DNA of 64,000 nt from Triticum aestivum (taxonomy: Eukaryota; Streptophyta; Magnoliopsida; Poales; Poaceae), in NCBI RefSeq assembly GCF_018294505.1, contig NC_057807.1, positions 135,748,747-135,812,746 of the forward strand, read 5' to 3'. Below, in pieces: positions 12,860 through 24,905 of this stretch (its first letter is position 1; every line of letters begins with the position of its first letter). The notes under the pieces are model-generated. The model did not search any database, had not been told where the DNA came from, and saw only the letters and a program-made list of their open reading frames with translations. The position numbers and the translations under genes are program-made.

Positions 12860-14146
12860 TTGGAGATTGTTCCCAAAGGTTTTGTTGCAGCAATGGAAAT
12901 TCAGTTTACATTGTTGGAAAAGATCCGTGAAGCTCAGAAGGATCACAAAGAGATTGCTGAGGTAAAAGAAAGGATGAGCAAAGGAAAGGCCAAAGGTTTT
13001 CATAAGGATGAACACGACACCTTATGGTTTGAGAATAGTGTATATGTGCCAATAATGCAAAGATCAGGAAGTTAATACTTCAGGAGGCTCATGACTCACC
13101 ATACTTGATTCGCCCTGGAAACACCAAGATGTATTTGGATTTGAAGGAGTGTTTCTGGTGGACTGGTATGAAGGAGGATATTACGGAGTATGTAGTCGTA
13201 AGTGATGTATGTCAGAGAAAGTAAAAGCAGAGCATCAGAAGTCAGCAGGATTATTGCATCCTATGCTAATACCTGAATGGAAGCAGGATAAGCTTGGCAT
13301 GGATTTCATTACCAGATTTCCCAGAACCCGAACGGGATATGATTCTATCTGGGTAATAGTTTATTCGCTTGATCAAAGTGGCTCGCTTTATCCCAGAGAA
13401 AACCACCTATACAAGTGCGAAGTTGGCCAAGATATATATTTGAGAAAGGATCGTATGTCTGCATGGAGTTCCGAGGACCATCGTAGAGGAACGCAGTTTA
13501 CCTCAAAGTTTTGGAATCAGCTGCACCAGACTTTGGGTACTAGGCTAGAGTTCAGTACAGCCTTTCATCCGCAGACAGATGGATAAATCAAGAGAGTCAA
13601 ACAGATTTTGGAGGACATGTTGAGAGCGTGTGCGCTAGATTATGGATCTAGTAGTGATGATAATTTACCTCACGCGGAGTTTCTCATTCAAGAATAGCTA
13701 CCAAGTCAGTTTGAAGATGGCCCCTTTTGAAGCTTTGTATGGAAGAAAGAGCCAGACACCGTTGATGTGGGATGAAGTTGGAGACCGTCAGTTGTTTGGA
13801 CCAAATGTGATCAAGGAGTGAGAAGAGAATGTTAAGTGCTTCGAGATAGACTGAAGGTATCTCAGTCCAGGCAGAAGAGTTATGCAGACAAAAAAAACGC
13901 AAGGAGGTAGTCTATGAAATCGGAGACAGAGCATATCTTTGTGTGCCAGCTCTGCGAGGAGTTAAACGATTTGGAGTTAAGGGAAAGTTAGCCCCGAGAT
14001 TTGTAGGACCATACCAAGTATTGGAGCGTATGGGAGAAGTTACCAACAAGTTGGAGTCACCCGAAGGACTGTCAGGAGTTCAAGATGTGTTTCACGATTC
14101 CCAGTTGAAGAAGTGTCATGCAGAGATGGCCAATATTTCCTTGTAA
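12860..14146 (+). pseudogene. G2 RNase H tail and integrase remnant
   Basis: Directly after the gag remnant comes the junction between RNase H and integrase. It has an HDSPYLIRPGNTKMY block near 13090 (His part of the integrase zinc domain), then a DFITRFPRTRTGYD core segment near 13302 and a TQFTSKFW segment near 13494. A C-terminal block with GKLAPRFVGPYQV is at about 13981-14020, as in chromovirus integrases. The region around the second catalytic Asp is altered, and the frame changes several times. Protease and reverse transcriptase, which should lie between gag and this block, are absent. Confidence 0.75.
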
Positions 14147-15329
14147 GGACGCTTGAACCTGGAAAGGATAATGATGTTCCACGAAGTGGAGTATGGATTT
14201 CATAAGTATAAGTTTTATCACGGTATGTGGGACATCCCACGAGGATGAAGAGATGAAGTGTTATTGGATATAAAGGAGGTATGATGTTGGAAATATGGAT
14301 CAATGGAAATTCCATGAAGAGTCTGAGTAATCATGTCCCCGTTTGGTGCAAATATAAGGAAAAGAGACAGTACATTTGGATAGATTTTAAGTATGCCAGG
14401 AAGTTGGATGTTGGGATAATGATCAGTTGCCCAGATGATGAGTTCAAGATTTGCAAGTGCTGGGATGGGCCATAACCCACAGGCCCCAGGACCTGCCAAG
14501 AAGCAAGCACATTCTTGCTGAAGGAAAAACCCTGGAAGAGGATATACTTGTATCAACCGACGATTTTATAGGAGTTTACGCAAAACCTGAGAGTTGTTAA
14601 GTAACGATAGATGTTTGTTTGGCTTGCAGAATCAATGGATTTTCCGAACTTGGTTCGTCGACAAGAAGAATTCTGCAATGCTTGTGAGGATGACCGAGTG
14701 TTAGAATGCGAGATTCGCTAAACCATGTACAAGGAAATGATTTGGGTGCGGAATGGATTGATCACCATACCGACTTACTCTTATTATTCGCTTTGCTATA
14801 TGGGATGGTAAATCTGAGTGACTTGCCTATAGTAGAGAGACGACGATATTAAACCTTGTTAAACCTTAGAATGGTATAGGTATTTTTTCCCTTGTACACG
14901 GCAGCTGTGCCAACCGTAGGTTATACGGTGAGGATCACCCAGACCCATTTCCTGCAGGAGAAACCATAAATTGTTGACCACCACGAGATATCGATAGTTG
15001 TTTAGCATTGGCGTCAGACCCGTCAGCTATGAAGACCCAGTTTCGGGATAACCTTACCAAGATGAAAGGACAAAGAAATTGAGGAAAAGGTTATGCCACT
15101 ACCGGAAGAGCCCAGAGAAGGGATTATCCTTAATATCTGAGAAGACTGACACTGTCAACGATAAGGATGGAGTATATGAGTTTTGAGGGAACCGTAACAA
15201 TGTTTCCAAGGGTGGTAGCCCCGAGACCTCGGAGATGATCGATGGACTTTGAGAAGACCCCAAACCCTAACCTATTCTTTCTAGCCTCTCCGAATCTCGA
15301 GGACGAGATTCATTTTAAGGGTGGTAGTT
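14147..15329 (+). other. G2 3' untranslated region and polypurine tract
   Basis: This is sequence with scattered stops and no recognisable domain. It ends in TTTTAAGGGTGGTAGT immediately before the 3' LTR at 15330, where the plus-strand primer would lie. An antisense open stretch near 14218-14556 has no recognisable domain. Confidence 0.65.
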
Positions 15330-18300
15330 TGTAACATCCCAAAATTCTAAATTTTGGAATGTTATAAACAAATAGATAGATTTGATTGATTGTTTGATTG
15401 ATTGCGTGAATTGAGTGAGATTCGAATTCTTTTTGAAAGTTAAATGAGAGGGAATAAAAGGACTTTCCCAAACTTTCATATTGGTTTTCTGATCTTCGTG
15501 AATTCAAATTCTTTTCAACACAAAGCCCCGGAGAGAAGATGACATGACTTCTTCCATTTATTTAAATGACAAGGGGTGTTGAGAATATTTGAATTTCATT
15601 TGAAAATATTTCCAATTCAGAAACTTTAAGCAACTCAATGATTTTCACGAGAGAAGATAAAATGACTTCTTCAAATTATATGAAATATGAGTTGGGAGTT
15701 TCAAAGAATTAAACTCAAAGCCCCTTTGAATTTATTTTCAATTTGGAATAGATCATCATGCATATTTTATTTGCATTTTGGTCGATCCTAGAAATTTCAC
15801 GCAACTCAAGGACCCTTGGAGAGAGTTGGAGATTTCGTTATTTTCATATTTGAGAGTTTTCTCGAATTGAAAAGAGGATCATTTGATTTATTTATTTTAT
15901 CTTCAATAATTTTTCCGTTATCAAAAAAATATAAGAGAGGGAATAATATGACTTTCCCAAAATATAGGAAAAATGAAGATTTAATAAATAGATCAAACTT
16001 TGTTTTCCGGTGTTTATTCGCATTTTATTCGGATAGGGAAAATTGTGCGTTTTCAAAATTTGCTTTTTAGGTCCCAAGTAAAGTTCATTTTGTTAGACTC
16101 ATTTTTAGGAGTCGGAGAAAATTTACCTTATTAGATTTGGAGTTCGTTTAGATCTCGTTTTGTTTTTTTTTCCGAGCGCGGAACAGTTTTTTTTTTTAAA
16201 AAAAGAGAGAGAGAGAGAGAGAGAGCTCCAGCGACTTGGGCCTAAGGCCCAAGCCACCGAGCCAGCCAGGCCAGAGGCCATCGCGCGCCACGCCCAGGGA
16301 GGAGCCGCACCAGGCGCAAGGCGCCAGGGAGCCGCCGTCCTTTGTGGATTCCTAGTAGGATTCATCTACTTTCGTTTTTTTTCTAGATCTTTTCCCTCTT
16401 TTGTTTCCTAATCCTAATCTATTTCTTGTCCCCTACCCCAAGCAAAATCCTCCCCTCCCCAATATAAATACCCAAGCACCCCCCCCCTCTAAACACATCA
16501 AACCAACACCTCTCCTCTCCTCTCCGCCGCCCCACGTCGCGCCGCCACACCCCACGCCGCGCCGCCGCACCACCCAAGCCGCGCCTCACCCCGCGCCTCT
16601 CACCCGCGCCGCCGCCCTTGTGCATCGCCGCCGCGCCCAACCCCGCGCCCTAGTGCCGCCACCGCCGCCATGCGTCACCGCGCCGCCGCCGCCCTGCGTC
16701 AACGCCGCCGTCGCCGCCGTTCGCCGGAGGTACCACGCCGCGTCTCTTATTTCCCTCGGTTCGGTTTTTCTTATAAACCGTTCCGATTCTTTTCTTCTCT
16801 ACCGATTCGTTTTCTTTCCGATTCTTTCGCTAAACCGTTCCGGTGTTCTAGATCGGTTTTTCGTTTCGATCTCTTTTCCGAAAACCCTAGATTGGTTTTC
16901 GTTCTTCTTTCGGACCGTTCGTCTCAACGAACGTGATCACCGATTATTTCCCGGTTAACGACGTCTGTTCGTATAACCGTTCTTCTTTTTCTTCTCGTCA
17001 GATTTATTCCGCGATCGCGATCTCAGATCCGATCTTCGTTCTAGTTTATCTTCTCGCTCGTTTATCGGAATCAGGTGATTCAAGCGCCTGGAGTTTCATC
17101 TCGAAACCGCCGTTTCGTCTAATCAACTTGAACAAGCTTTTGCTACAGTAAAATTTTGACCTAGATTCAACTTGCTAGAACCGAGTTGTTTTCTTCCGCC
17201 GTTTGTTTTTCGTCGTTTGTTCGGCTCGTTCTTTCTTTGCAACCGGAGTTCTTAAGTTGAACTTTCTGGTTCGTTCTCTTGTTCGAGTTTTCCCTGTGCA
17301 TTAGATGAGTACTTATTGTGTGGTTACTATTGTTTGCTTACGATAGATTGACCGGAGTGTGACGATTAGATCTATCACGAGTTTTGAGTGCGAACCATCT
17401 TCATCAACTTTGCAGGCAAGTAACACTTGATCATATCTTTCTTACAACCCATGTTTTATTGCATTAGATCCAACCCTCAAACACTTGCATTGTTTAGGAT
17501 CTAAATTAAATTGTGGGATTGGGAAGTAGATGAGGTAGTACCTATTACCTGTAGTATTATGAAACCTTTGGGAGTTACTCTACGTTTGCTTATATTGCCA
17601 TGCTATGCTAGTAGACGTGGATTGGGTGAGTGATATCCATGGCAGATGTGAGATTGATAATTTTAATGGTTTATCTAAGGTGGCAACTTAAACACACATC
17701 TGGGTGGATTGAGGCACCTGATGTCTATCAGGACTTGCCTGTTTTTTTTTGGACCGCCACCCAGGCTCAAAGGGATCATAAGATCTTTCATGCTAGAAAC
17801 TTCCGTGTGCAGCCACATGCTACTATGGGCTCTAGCATAGTTGACTAAGTTGTGCGAACTCTTACGGGGTGGACTAGCAGATGTAGGGGATGTAGGTGTA
17901 CCGGTCTACCCCACATGTAAGGTGCTAGTGCTTCTGAAAGACTATGTCTCGGTCATCCGTTTCTCAAACACCATGTAGTGCGAGAAAACAAACGGAGGCG
18001 ATCGAGTCATGTGGGAAAAGTGCGCAAACCTCTGCAGAGTAACAAACTAATCATGATTAGCCGTGTCCCCGGTTATGGACAATTTGAGTATCTAGTACTT
18101 GAATATCATTGTGAATCTCAACATGTTACCTCTAATAAAAGCTATTGGGTTTTAATGAGTACTTTTAATTGGGATTGAGGATGCTGTCAACCATTCTCAA
18201 TGTTTAACAACCACCATGATAGTTAAACAAAATTATTCCTTTGATGTAGGGAAAAATTGGCTTTTCGCAAAAACTGTAACCATAGAGCTTTCCACCAGCC

Positions 18301-18659
18301 ATATATGCATGTAGTATAGCCTATTCTTTCATTACTCTCTATGTGTTACATTGCCAGCATATTCCATGTGCTGACCCGTTTTCGGGCTGCAACTTTTCAT
18401 GTTGCAGACTTTTCAGACGACGAGTAAGTGGTACGTTAGGGTTACGATTTCCTATACTCAACTTTGCCGTTGGTGTTGATGGGAAACCACAACCTTGTTG
18501 CTTCCGCTATATTTTGGATTGAGGTAATAGTATTTACGTTACTTTATACATGTGATTTACCTCTGTTATAAATCCTTCGAGTACTGTGTGTGTCAGCATA
18601 CTGATCCAGGGATGACACATAAGCACAGAGACTTGATCCATTCGTGTCGGGTCGCTACA
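15330..18659 (+). repeat. G2 3' LTR (3330 bp)
   Basis: It matches the 5' LTR base for base over long stretches. The few differences I saw include the bases after TTTTAGGT (16070-16077), one G/A in the GC-rich block (16734), one at about 18179 and one near 18646, plus run-length changes in poly-T, poly-A and (GA)n. The TATA box is at 16463-16470. Confidence 0.92.
16206..16226. repeat. (GA)n microsatellite in G2 3' LTR
   Basis: This is the longer allele of the GA run at 8803-8817 in the sister LTR. Confidence 0.9.
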
Positions 18660-20020
18660 ATATTCCCCCCGAGGAAAAACCCTAACCCTAACCCAACCAC
18701 CCCCACTTCCCCACTCCCTCTTCCCCCTCCTGATCCGATCTGGATCGGGCCAGATCCCCATCGCCCCTCACCTCCGTGCCCGAGGCCACCGCGCCACCCG
18801 ACGCCAACTGTCCTCGCCGACCACCACCGCCACCCCGGACCGCCTTCACGTCGCCGGACCTCGCGTTGCCTTCTCGTCTCCTTCCCAAGCCATATCGCTG
18901 GACGCTGTCGTCCCCGTCCTCCTCCTCGAGCCCGGTGCCTTAATACGTACGCCCCACCGTGAGCGCTCTCCTCCTGTCCCCTCTTCCCCTGTCACCGCGC
19001 GCCTGAGGTCGTGCTCGCCACGAACCGCTCCGTCCCGCTCGACTGCAGCCGCTGCTGTTTGTGCTGCCCGCCCGCCTCTGCTGCCTCGCTGCTCGTTGCC
19101 GCTGCCTCTGCTGCTGCTAGCGCCGCCGCCACTACCTCCCACCCCATGTGCACCCGCTCAACGGCGTTCATCGCCGCCGCCCTGTCCAGTCTGAGGCAAC
19201 CGGCCTCGCCGCGCCGGTGGCTGGCCCCACCCCGCTGTCAATCTGGGTGTGCGCCCATTCTAGCTGGGTGCTAGCACCTGTTTGCCCACAACCGCTATGG
19301 CCCTTGGGTCACTGACTAGGGGGGGCCAGCCCCAGGAACGCAAAAAAGAAATAATAAGGATAATAATAATAATAATGATAATAATTAATTAGTTAATTAA
19401 ATGAATTAGTTAATCTAATTAATCATGTTAATTAACATTAATAATATGTTAGTTAGTGAAAAGAGAATGACGACCGGGCCCCACCTGTCAGTTTGGCTGG
19501 TCAATGGTCAATGTTGAGCACTGACGTCATGATGGCGCAATAATTATTTTCGAATTAAATTAAATCTGTTAATTCTAAAAATGAATTAAAACTTTGAAAA
19601 TTAATATAAAATAATTTGTAACTCGGATGAAAATACTTTGTACATGAAAGTTGCTCAGAACGACGAGGTGAATCCGAATACGCAGTCCGTTCATCCGCCA
19701 TACGTCCCTAGCATAGCGAACATGCAACAATGCACCTTCGGTTCATCTGTCCGAAAACGTCAAACATCAGGAATACTTTCCCAGATGTTTCCCCCTTTGC
19801 CGATATCACCTACTACTACGTTAGGGCACACCTAGCACCGCTCATTGTCATGTCATGCATCGTCATGCATATGTTTGCATTATATTTATTGTTTCCTCCC
19901 CCTCTTCTCTCGCCAAACACCAAGACCGACGCCGCTGCTACCCTGTACGACAATGGTGTTGACGACCCGTCCTTCTCTGTCGTGCTTCCAGGCAAGCAAA
20001 CCCCCTTTGATCAACCAGAT
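18660..20020 (+). repeat. G1 5' LTR, part 2
   Basis: This continues G1's LTR after the G2 target duplication. It has a C-rich, codon-like segment (18665-19270) with long open frames on both strands and proline/arginine-rich translations typical of GC-rich LTR leaders. A (TAA)n/AT-rich block and then ordinary LTR sequence follow. It includes CCCTAACCCTAACCC at about 18679, which is a chance telomere-like run. I see no gene. It ends where A2 LTR sequence begins (ATCA at 20021-20024 fits both sides). Confidence 0.65.
19350..19390. repeat. (AAT)n / AT-rich microsatellite
   Basis: Interrupted TAA/AAT units run through this stretch and on into a TTAATTA-rich tract to about 19450, inside the G1 LTR. 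Confidence 0.8.
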
Positions 20021-21128
20021 ATCATATCCGCAACAAGTAGATCGAAACGATTCTGCATCTACTACTATTGCTCCACACATCGACCGCTATCCAGCATGCC
20101 TCTAAAGTATTAAGTTCATAAGAACAGAGTAATGCATTAGGCAAGATGACATGATGTAGAGGGATAAACTCAAGCAATATGATATAAACCCCAGCTTTTT
20201 ATCCTCGATGGCAACAATACAATACGTGCCTTGCTGTCCCTGCTGTCACTGAGAAAGGACACCGCAAGATTGAACCCAAAGCTAAGCACTTCTCCCATTG
20301 CAAGAAAGATCAATCTAGTAGGCCAAACCAAACTGATAATTCGAAGAGACTTGCAAAGATAACCAATCATACATAAAAGAATTCAGAGGAGATTCAAATA
20401 TTTCTCATAGATAAACTTGATCATAAACCCACAATTCATCGGATCTCGACAAACACACCGCAAAAAGAGTTACATCAAATAGATCTCCAAGAAGATCAAG
20501 GAGAACTTTGTATTGAGATTCAAAGAGAGAGAAGAAGACATCTAGCTAATAACTATGGATCCGAAGGTCTGTGGTAAACTACTCACAACTCATCGGAGAG
20601 GCTATGGTGTTGATGTAGAAGCCCTTCGTGATTGATTCCCCCTCCAGCGGAGCGCCGAAAAAGGCTCCAAGATGGGATCTCACGGGTACAGAAGGTTGCG
20701 GCGGTGGAAATAGGGTTTCGTGGTGCTCCTGGATGTTTTCAGGTTATGCAAGTATATATAGGCGAAGGAAGTCGGTCAGGGGAGCCACGAGGGGCCCACG
20801 AGGGTGGGGGATGCGTCCACCCCCCTAGGGCGCGCCTTCCTGCCTCGTGGCCTCCTCGGCTGCTTGACGTCCACTCTAAGTCTCCTGGATTGCGTTTGTT
20901 CCAAAAAGAACTCCCTCGAAGGTTTCATTCCGTTTGGACTCCATTTGATATTCCTTTTCTGCGAAACACAAAAATAGGCAAAAAAACAGCAATTTGGGCT
21001 GGGCCTTCGGTTAATAGGTTAGTCCCAAAAATGATATAAAAGTGTATAGTAAAGCCCATAAACATCCAAAACAGGTAATATAATAGCATGGAACAATCAA
21101 AAATTATAGATACGTTGGAGACGTATCA
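20021..21128 (-). repeat. A2 3' LTR, truncated at its outer end
   Basis: The right boundary GGAGACGTATCA is the LTR start on the minus strand and is followed by the polypurine tract (plus strand AGCATCCCCAAGCTTAATTC). It aligns with 34558-35582. The TATA-like TATATATA is at 20753-20760. The LTR's last roughly 460 bp, present at 34095-34557, are missing. Confidence 0.85.
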
Positions 21129-22913
21129 AGCATCCCCAAGCTTAATTCCCGCTCGTCCTCGAGTAGGTAAATGGTAGAAACAGAGTTTTTAATGTGGAAT
21201 GCTACCTAGCATATTTCTCAATGTAATTTTCTTTATTGTGGCATGAATGTTCGGATCCAAATGATTCAAGATAAAAGTTTAATATTGACATACAAATAGT
21301 GATACTTCAAGCATACTAACAAAGTAATCATGTCTTCTCAAAATAACATGGCCAAAGAAAGTTATCCCTACAACATCATATAGTCTGGCTATGCTCTATC
21401 TTCATCACATAAAATATTTAAATCATGCACAACCCCAGTTTTAGCCAAGCAATTGTTTCAGACTTTAGTATTCTCAAACTTTTTCAATCTTCACACAATA
21501 CATGAGCGTGAGCCATGGACATAGCACTATATGTGGAATAGGATGGTGGTTGTGGAGAAGACAAAAAAGAGAAGATAGTCTCACATCAACTAGGCGTATC
21601 AACGGGCTATGGAGATGCCCATTAATAGATATTAATGTGAGTGAGTAGGGATTGCCATGCAATGGATGCACTAGACCTATAAGTGTATGAAAGCTCATCA
21701 AAAGAAACTAAGTGGGTGTGCATCCAACTTGCTTGCTCATGAAGACCTAAGGCATTTTGAGGAAGCCCATCATTGGAATATACAAGCCAAGTTCTATAAT
21801 GAAAAATTCCCACTAGCATATGAAAGTGACAACATAGGAGACTCTCTATCATGAAGATCATGGTGCTACTTTGAAGCACAAGTGTGGAAAAGGATAGTAA
21901 CATTGTCCCTTCTCTCTTTTTCTCTCATTTTTTTGGTGGGCTTCTTTGGCCTCATTTTTTTTATTTGGGCTTCTTTGGCCTCTTTTATTTTTCATAAAGT
22001 CCGGAGTCTCATCCCGACTTGTGGGGGAATCATAGTCTCCATCATCCTTTCCTCACTTGGGACAATGCTCTAATAATGAAGATCATAACACTTTTATTTA
22101 CTTACAACTCAAGAATTACAACTCAATACTTAGAACAAAATATGACTCTATGTCGATGCCTCCGGCGGTGTATCGGAATATGCAATGAATCAAGAGCGAC
22201 ATGTATGAAAGAAATATGAATGGTGGCTTTGCCACAAATATGATGTCAACTACATGATCATGCAAAAGCAATATGACAATGATGATGCGTGTAATAAATA
22301 ATGTTACGTTTGAAAGTTGCATGGCAATATATCTCGGAATGGCTATGGAAATGCCATAATACGTATGTATGGTGGCTGTTTTGAGGAAGATATATGGTGG
22401 GTGTATAGTATCGGCGAAAGTTGCGGCACAAGAGAGGCTAGCAATGGTGGAAGGGTGAGAGTGCGTATAATCCATGGACTCAAATTAGTCATGAAGAACT
22501 CATATACTTATTGCAAAAATCTACAAGTTATCAAAACAAAGTACTACACGCATGCTCCTAGGGAAGGGTTGGTAGGAGTTAACCATCGCGCGATCCCGAC
22601 CTCCACACATAAGGAAGACAATCAATAAATAAATCATGCTCCAACTTCATCACATAACGGTTCACCATACGTGCATGCTACGGGGATCACAAACTTTTAA
22701 CACAAGTATTCCTCAAATTCATAACTACCTAACTAGCATGACTCTAATATTACCATCCTCATATCTCAAAACAATCATCAAGCATCAAACTGATCATAGC
22801 ATTCAATGCACTCTATATGATAGTTTTTATTATACCCGACTTGGATGCCCATCATATTAGGCCTAATTTTATAACCAAGGCAAATACCATGTTGTTCTAA
22901 AAGACTCTAAAAA

Positions 22914-23036
22914 TAATATAAGTGAAGCATGATAAGTCAATAATTTCTACAAAATAAAACCACCGCCGTGCTCTAAAAAGATATAAGTGAAGCACTAGAG
23001 CAAAATTGTCTAGCTCAAAAGATATAAGTGAAGCAC
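22914..23036. repeat. Cluster of ATATAAGTGAAGCA motifs in A2
   Basis: Near-identical 14-base motifs lie at about 22917, 22981 and 23022, spaced 40-65 bp apart and each next to an AAAAGA- or CTCTAAAA-type run. The same motif recurs at least four times in W at 46010-46205. The function is unknown. Confidence 0.7.
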
Positions 23037-23221
23037 ATAGAGTATTCTAATAAATTCCAATTCATGTGTGTCTCTTCCAAAAGGTGTGTACAGAAAGGAT
23101 GATTGTGGTGAACTAAAAATCAAAGACTCAAATCATACAAGACGCTCCAAGCAAAACACATGTCATGTGGCGAATAAAAATATAGCTCCAAGTAAAGTTA
23201 CCAATGAACAAAGATAAAAGA

Positions 23222-23320
23222 GGGGATGCCTTCCAGGGGCATCCCCAAGCTTAGGCTTTTGGCTTTCTTGAATATCTTGTGGTGCCATGGGCATCCCAAG
23301 CTTAGGCTTTTGCCACTCCT
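23222..23320. repeat. Palindromic purine-tract-like repeat in A2
   Basis: GGGGATGCC is followed five bases later by GGGGCATCCCC, forming an inverted repeat. CATCCCCAAGCTTAGGCTTTT then occurs twice (about 23243 and 23291, the second missing one C). Read on the minus strand these are AAGCTTGGGGATG, the same core as the polypurine tract at the 3' LTR. W has the same arrangement at 46364-46455. It may be an internal or relic polypurine tract. Confidence 0.6.
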
Positions 23321-24378
23321 TATTCCATAGTCCATCAAATCTTTACCCAAAACTTGAAAACTTCACAACACAAAACTCAACAGAAAATCTCATAAGCTCC
23401 GTTAGTGAAGAAAGCAAAACCACCACATAAGGTACTGTAATGAACTCATTCTTTATTTATATTGGTGTTAAACCTACTGTATTCCAAGTTCTCTATGGTT
23501 CATACCACTTAATACTAGCCATAGATGCATTGAAATAAGCAAACAACGCACGAAAAACAGAATCTATCAAAAACAGAACAGTCTGTAGCAATTTGTAACT
23601 AACGCAAACTTCTGCGACTCTAAAATTCTACCAAAATAGAGAGTCCTAGGAAATTTTTCTATTAATCTACTGCAAAAATAATCATCTAAAAATCACGTTT
23701 CTGTGATTTATTAAAATTATTCTCATGTGTGCAAAAGTTTCTGTTTTTCAGCAAGATCAAATTAACTATCACCCAAGATGATTCTATAGGTTCTACTTGG
23801 CACAAATACTAATTAAACCATAAAACCACATCTAAACAGAGGATAGATGAATTATTTAATACTAAACAGGAGCAAAAAGCAAGAAACAAAAATAAAATTG
23901 GGTTGCCTCCCAACAAGCGCTATCGTTTAACGCCCCTAACTAGGCATAAAAGCGAGAATAGATCTAAGTATTGCCATAATGATAAGGTAAATCACGAAAA
24001 ATCATCTCATATTCCCTTCAGCTGCAAGTTTTCTTTGTGGCAAGAAAAAGTAATCAAAAGGGCTAAATTTAATGGGACAGAAGTCCCCAAGATCAAGCTC
24101 GGGAGGTATGGGTTCGTCCTTTGGCCCCTCATATTGCACAACCAATTCATCATTATAAGCATTCTTTTGGCAAAAAGTAATGATCCTTTGCTCAAGAGAA
24201 AATCCTAACCCATTGTTTTGAATAGCAAAATCATCGTTAAGTTCAGAGATTCTATCAACTAGAACATCGGTAGGAACCTTTTTTCTAAGGTTTTCATTAT
24301 AAGCAACATGATCTAGAGATTGTAAATGCATCATGTCTTCTTGATTAAATAGGATCGCCTCTATGGGAGGACGACCAC

Positions 24379-24858
24379 TGAGGGAGTCCTCGACTAGGGG
24401 GTGTCCGGATAGCCGGACTATCATCATCGGCCGGACTCCAAGACTATGAAGATACAAGATTGAAGACTTCGTCCCATCTCCGGATGGGACTTTCCTTGGC
24501 GTGGAAGGCAAGCTTGGCGATACGGATATGTAGATATCCTACCATTGTAACCGCCTCTGTGTAACCCTAGCCCTCCCCGATGTCTATATAAACCGGAGGG
24601 TTTTAGTCCGTAGGACAACAACCATTACAACAATCATACCATAGGCTAGCTTCTAGGGTTTAGCCTCCTTGATCTCGTGGTAGATCCACTCTTGTACTAC
24701 CCATATCATCAATATCAATCAAGCAGGAGTAGGGTTTTACCTCCATCGAGAGGGCCCGAACCTGGGTAAAACATCGTGTCCCTTGTCTCCTATTACCATC
24801 CGCCTAGATGCACAGTTCGGGACCCCCTACCCGAGATCCGCCGGTTTTGACACCGACA
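24379..24858 (+). repeat. R 5' LTR (480 bp)
   Basis: It has TG...CA ends and a TATA box at 24585-24592 (TATATAAA in CTATATAAACCGG) followed by a CA-rich leader. It is paired with 32983-33462. Confidence 0.93.
24585..24592 (+). promoter_or_regulatory. Putative TATA box of R 5' LTR
   Basis: TATATAAA lies about 270 bp upstream of the LTR end. The same box is at 33189-33196 in the 3' LTR. The predicted start of element RNA is about 30 bp downstream. Confidence 0.6.
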
Positions 24859-24877
24859 TTGGTGCTTTCATTGAGAG
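24859..24877 (+). other. R primer-binding site region
   Basis: TTGGTGCTTTCATTGAGAG begins directly at the LTR end, where the tRNA primer would pair. I do not assign the tRNA. Confidence 0.6.
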
Positions 24878-24905
24878 TTCCTCTGTGTCGTCACCGATAG
24901 GCTTG

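Larger units (their letters stand above)
7928..18659 (+). mobile_element. G2: young, full-length, non-autonomous Ty3-gypsy element with 3.3-kb LTRs
   Basis: Both boundaries are clean. LTRs at 7928-11257 and 15330-18659 are each 3330 bp, begin TGTAACATCCC and end GCTACA. The TSD is ATATT (7923-7927 and 18660-18664). The PBS is at 11261 and a purine tract precedes 15330. The interior is only about 4.07 kb. It has a damaged gag and then jumps directly to the end of RNase H and to integrase, so protease and reverse transcriptase are missing. By eye the LTRs differ at about eight substitutions plus several homopolymer or dinucleotide length changes, so this is the most recent insertion in the window. 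Confidence 0.92.
21129..24001 (-). other. A2 3' non-coding interior
   Basis: This is long non-coding sequence between the ORF and the 3' LTR. It shares blocks with the interior of W (44298-47241), including runs near 21340-21400, 21880 and 22140, the GTGAAGCA motif cluster and the GGGGATGCC palindrome. Short open frames here are not conserved in W. No protein domain is visible. Such large non-coding interiors characterise LARD-type non-autonomous elements. Confidence 0.65.

Noticed and set aside
18676..18695. Telomere-like CCCTAACCCTAACCC
   Set aside because: Only two to three units, inside a C-rich gypsy LTR; no array, so not an interstitial telomere.
18552..19274. Open frames on both strands in C-rich DNA
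   Set aside because: Part of the G1 LTR; codon-like only because of GC-rich composition.
21474..22628. Several 60-119-codon frames on both strands
   Set aside because: They lie in the A2 non-coding interior and are not conserved in the collinear W interior.
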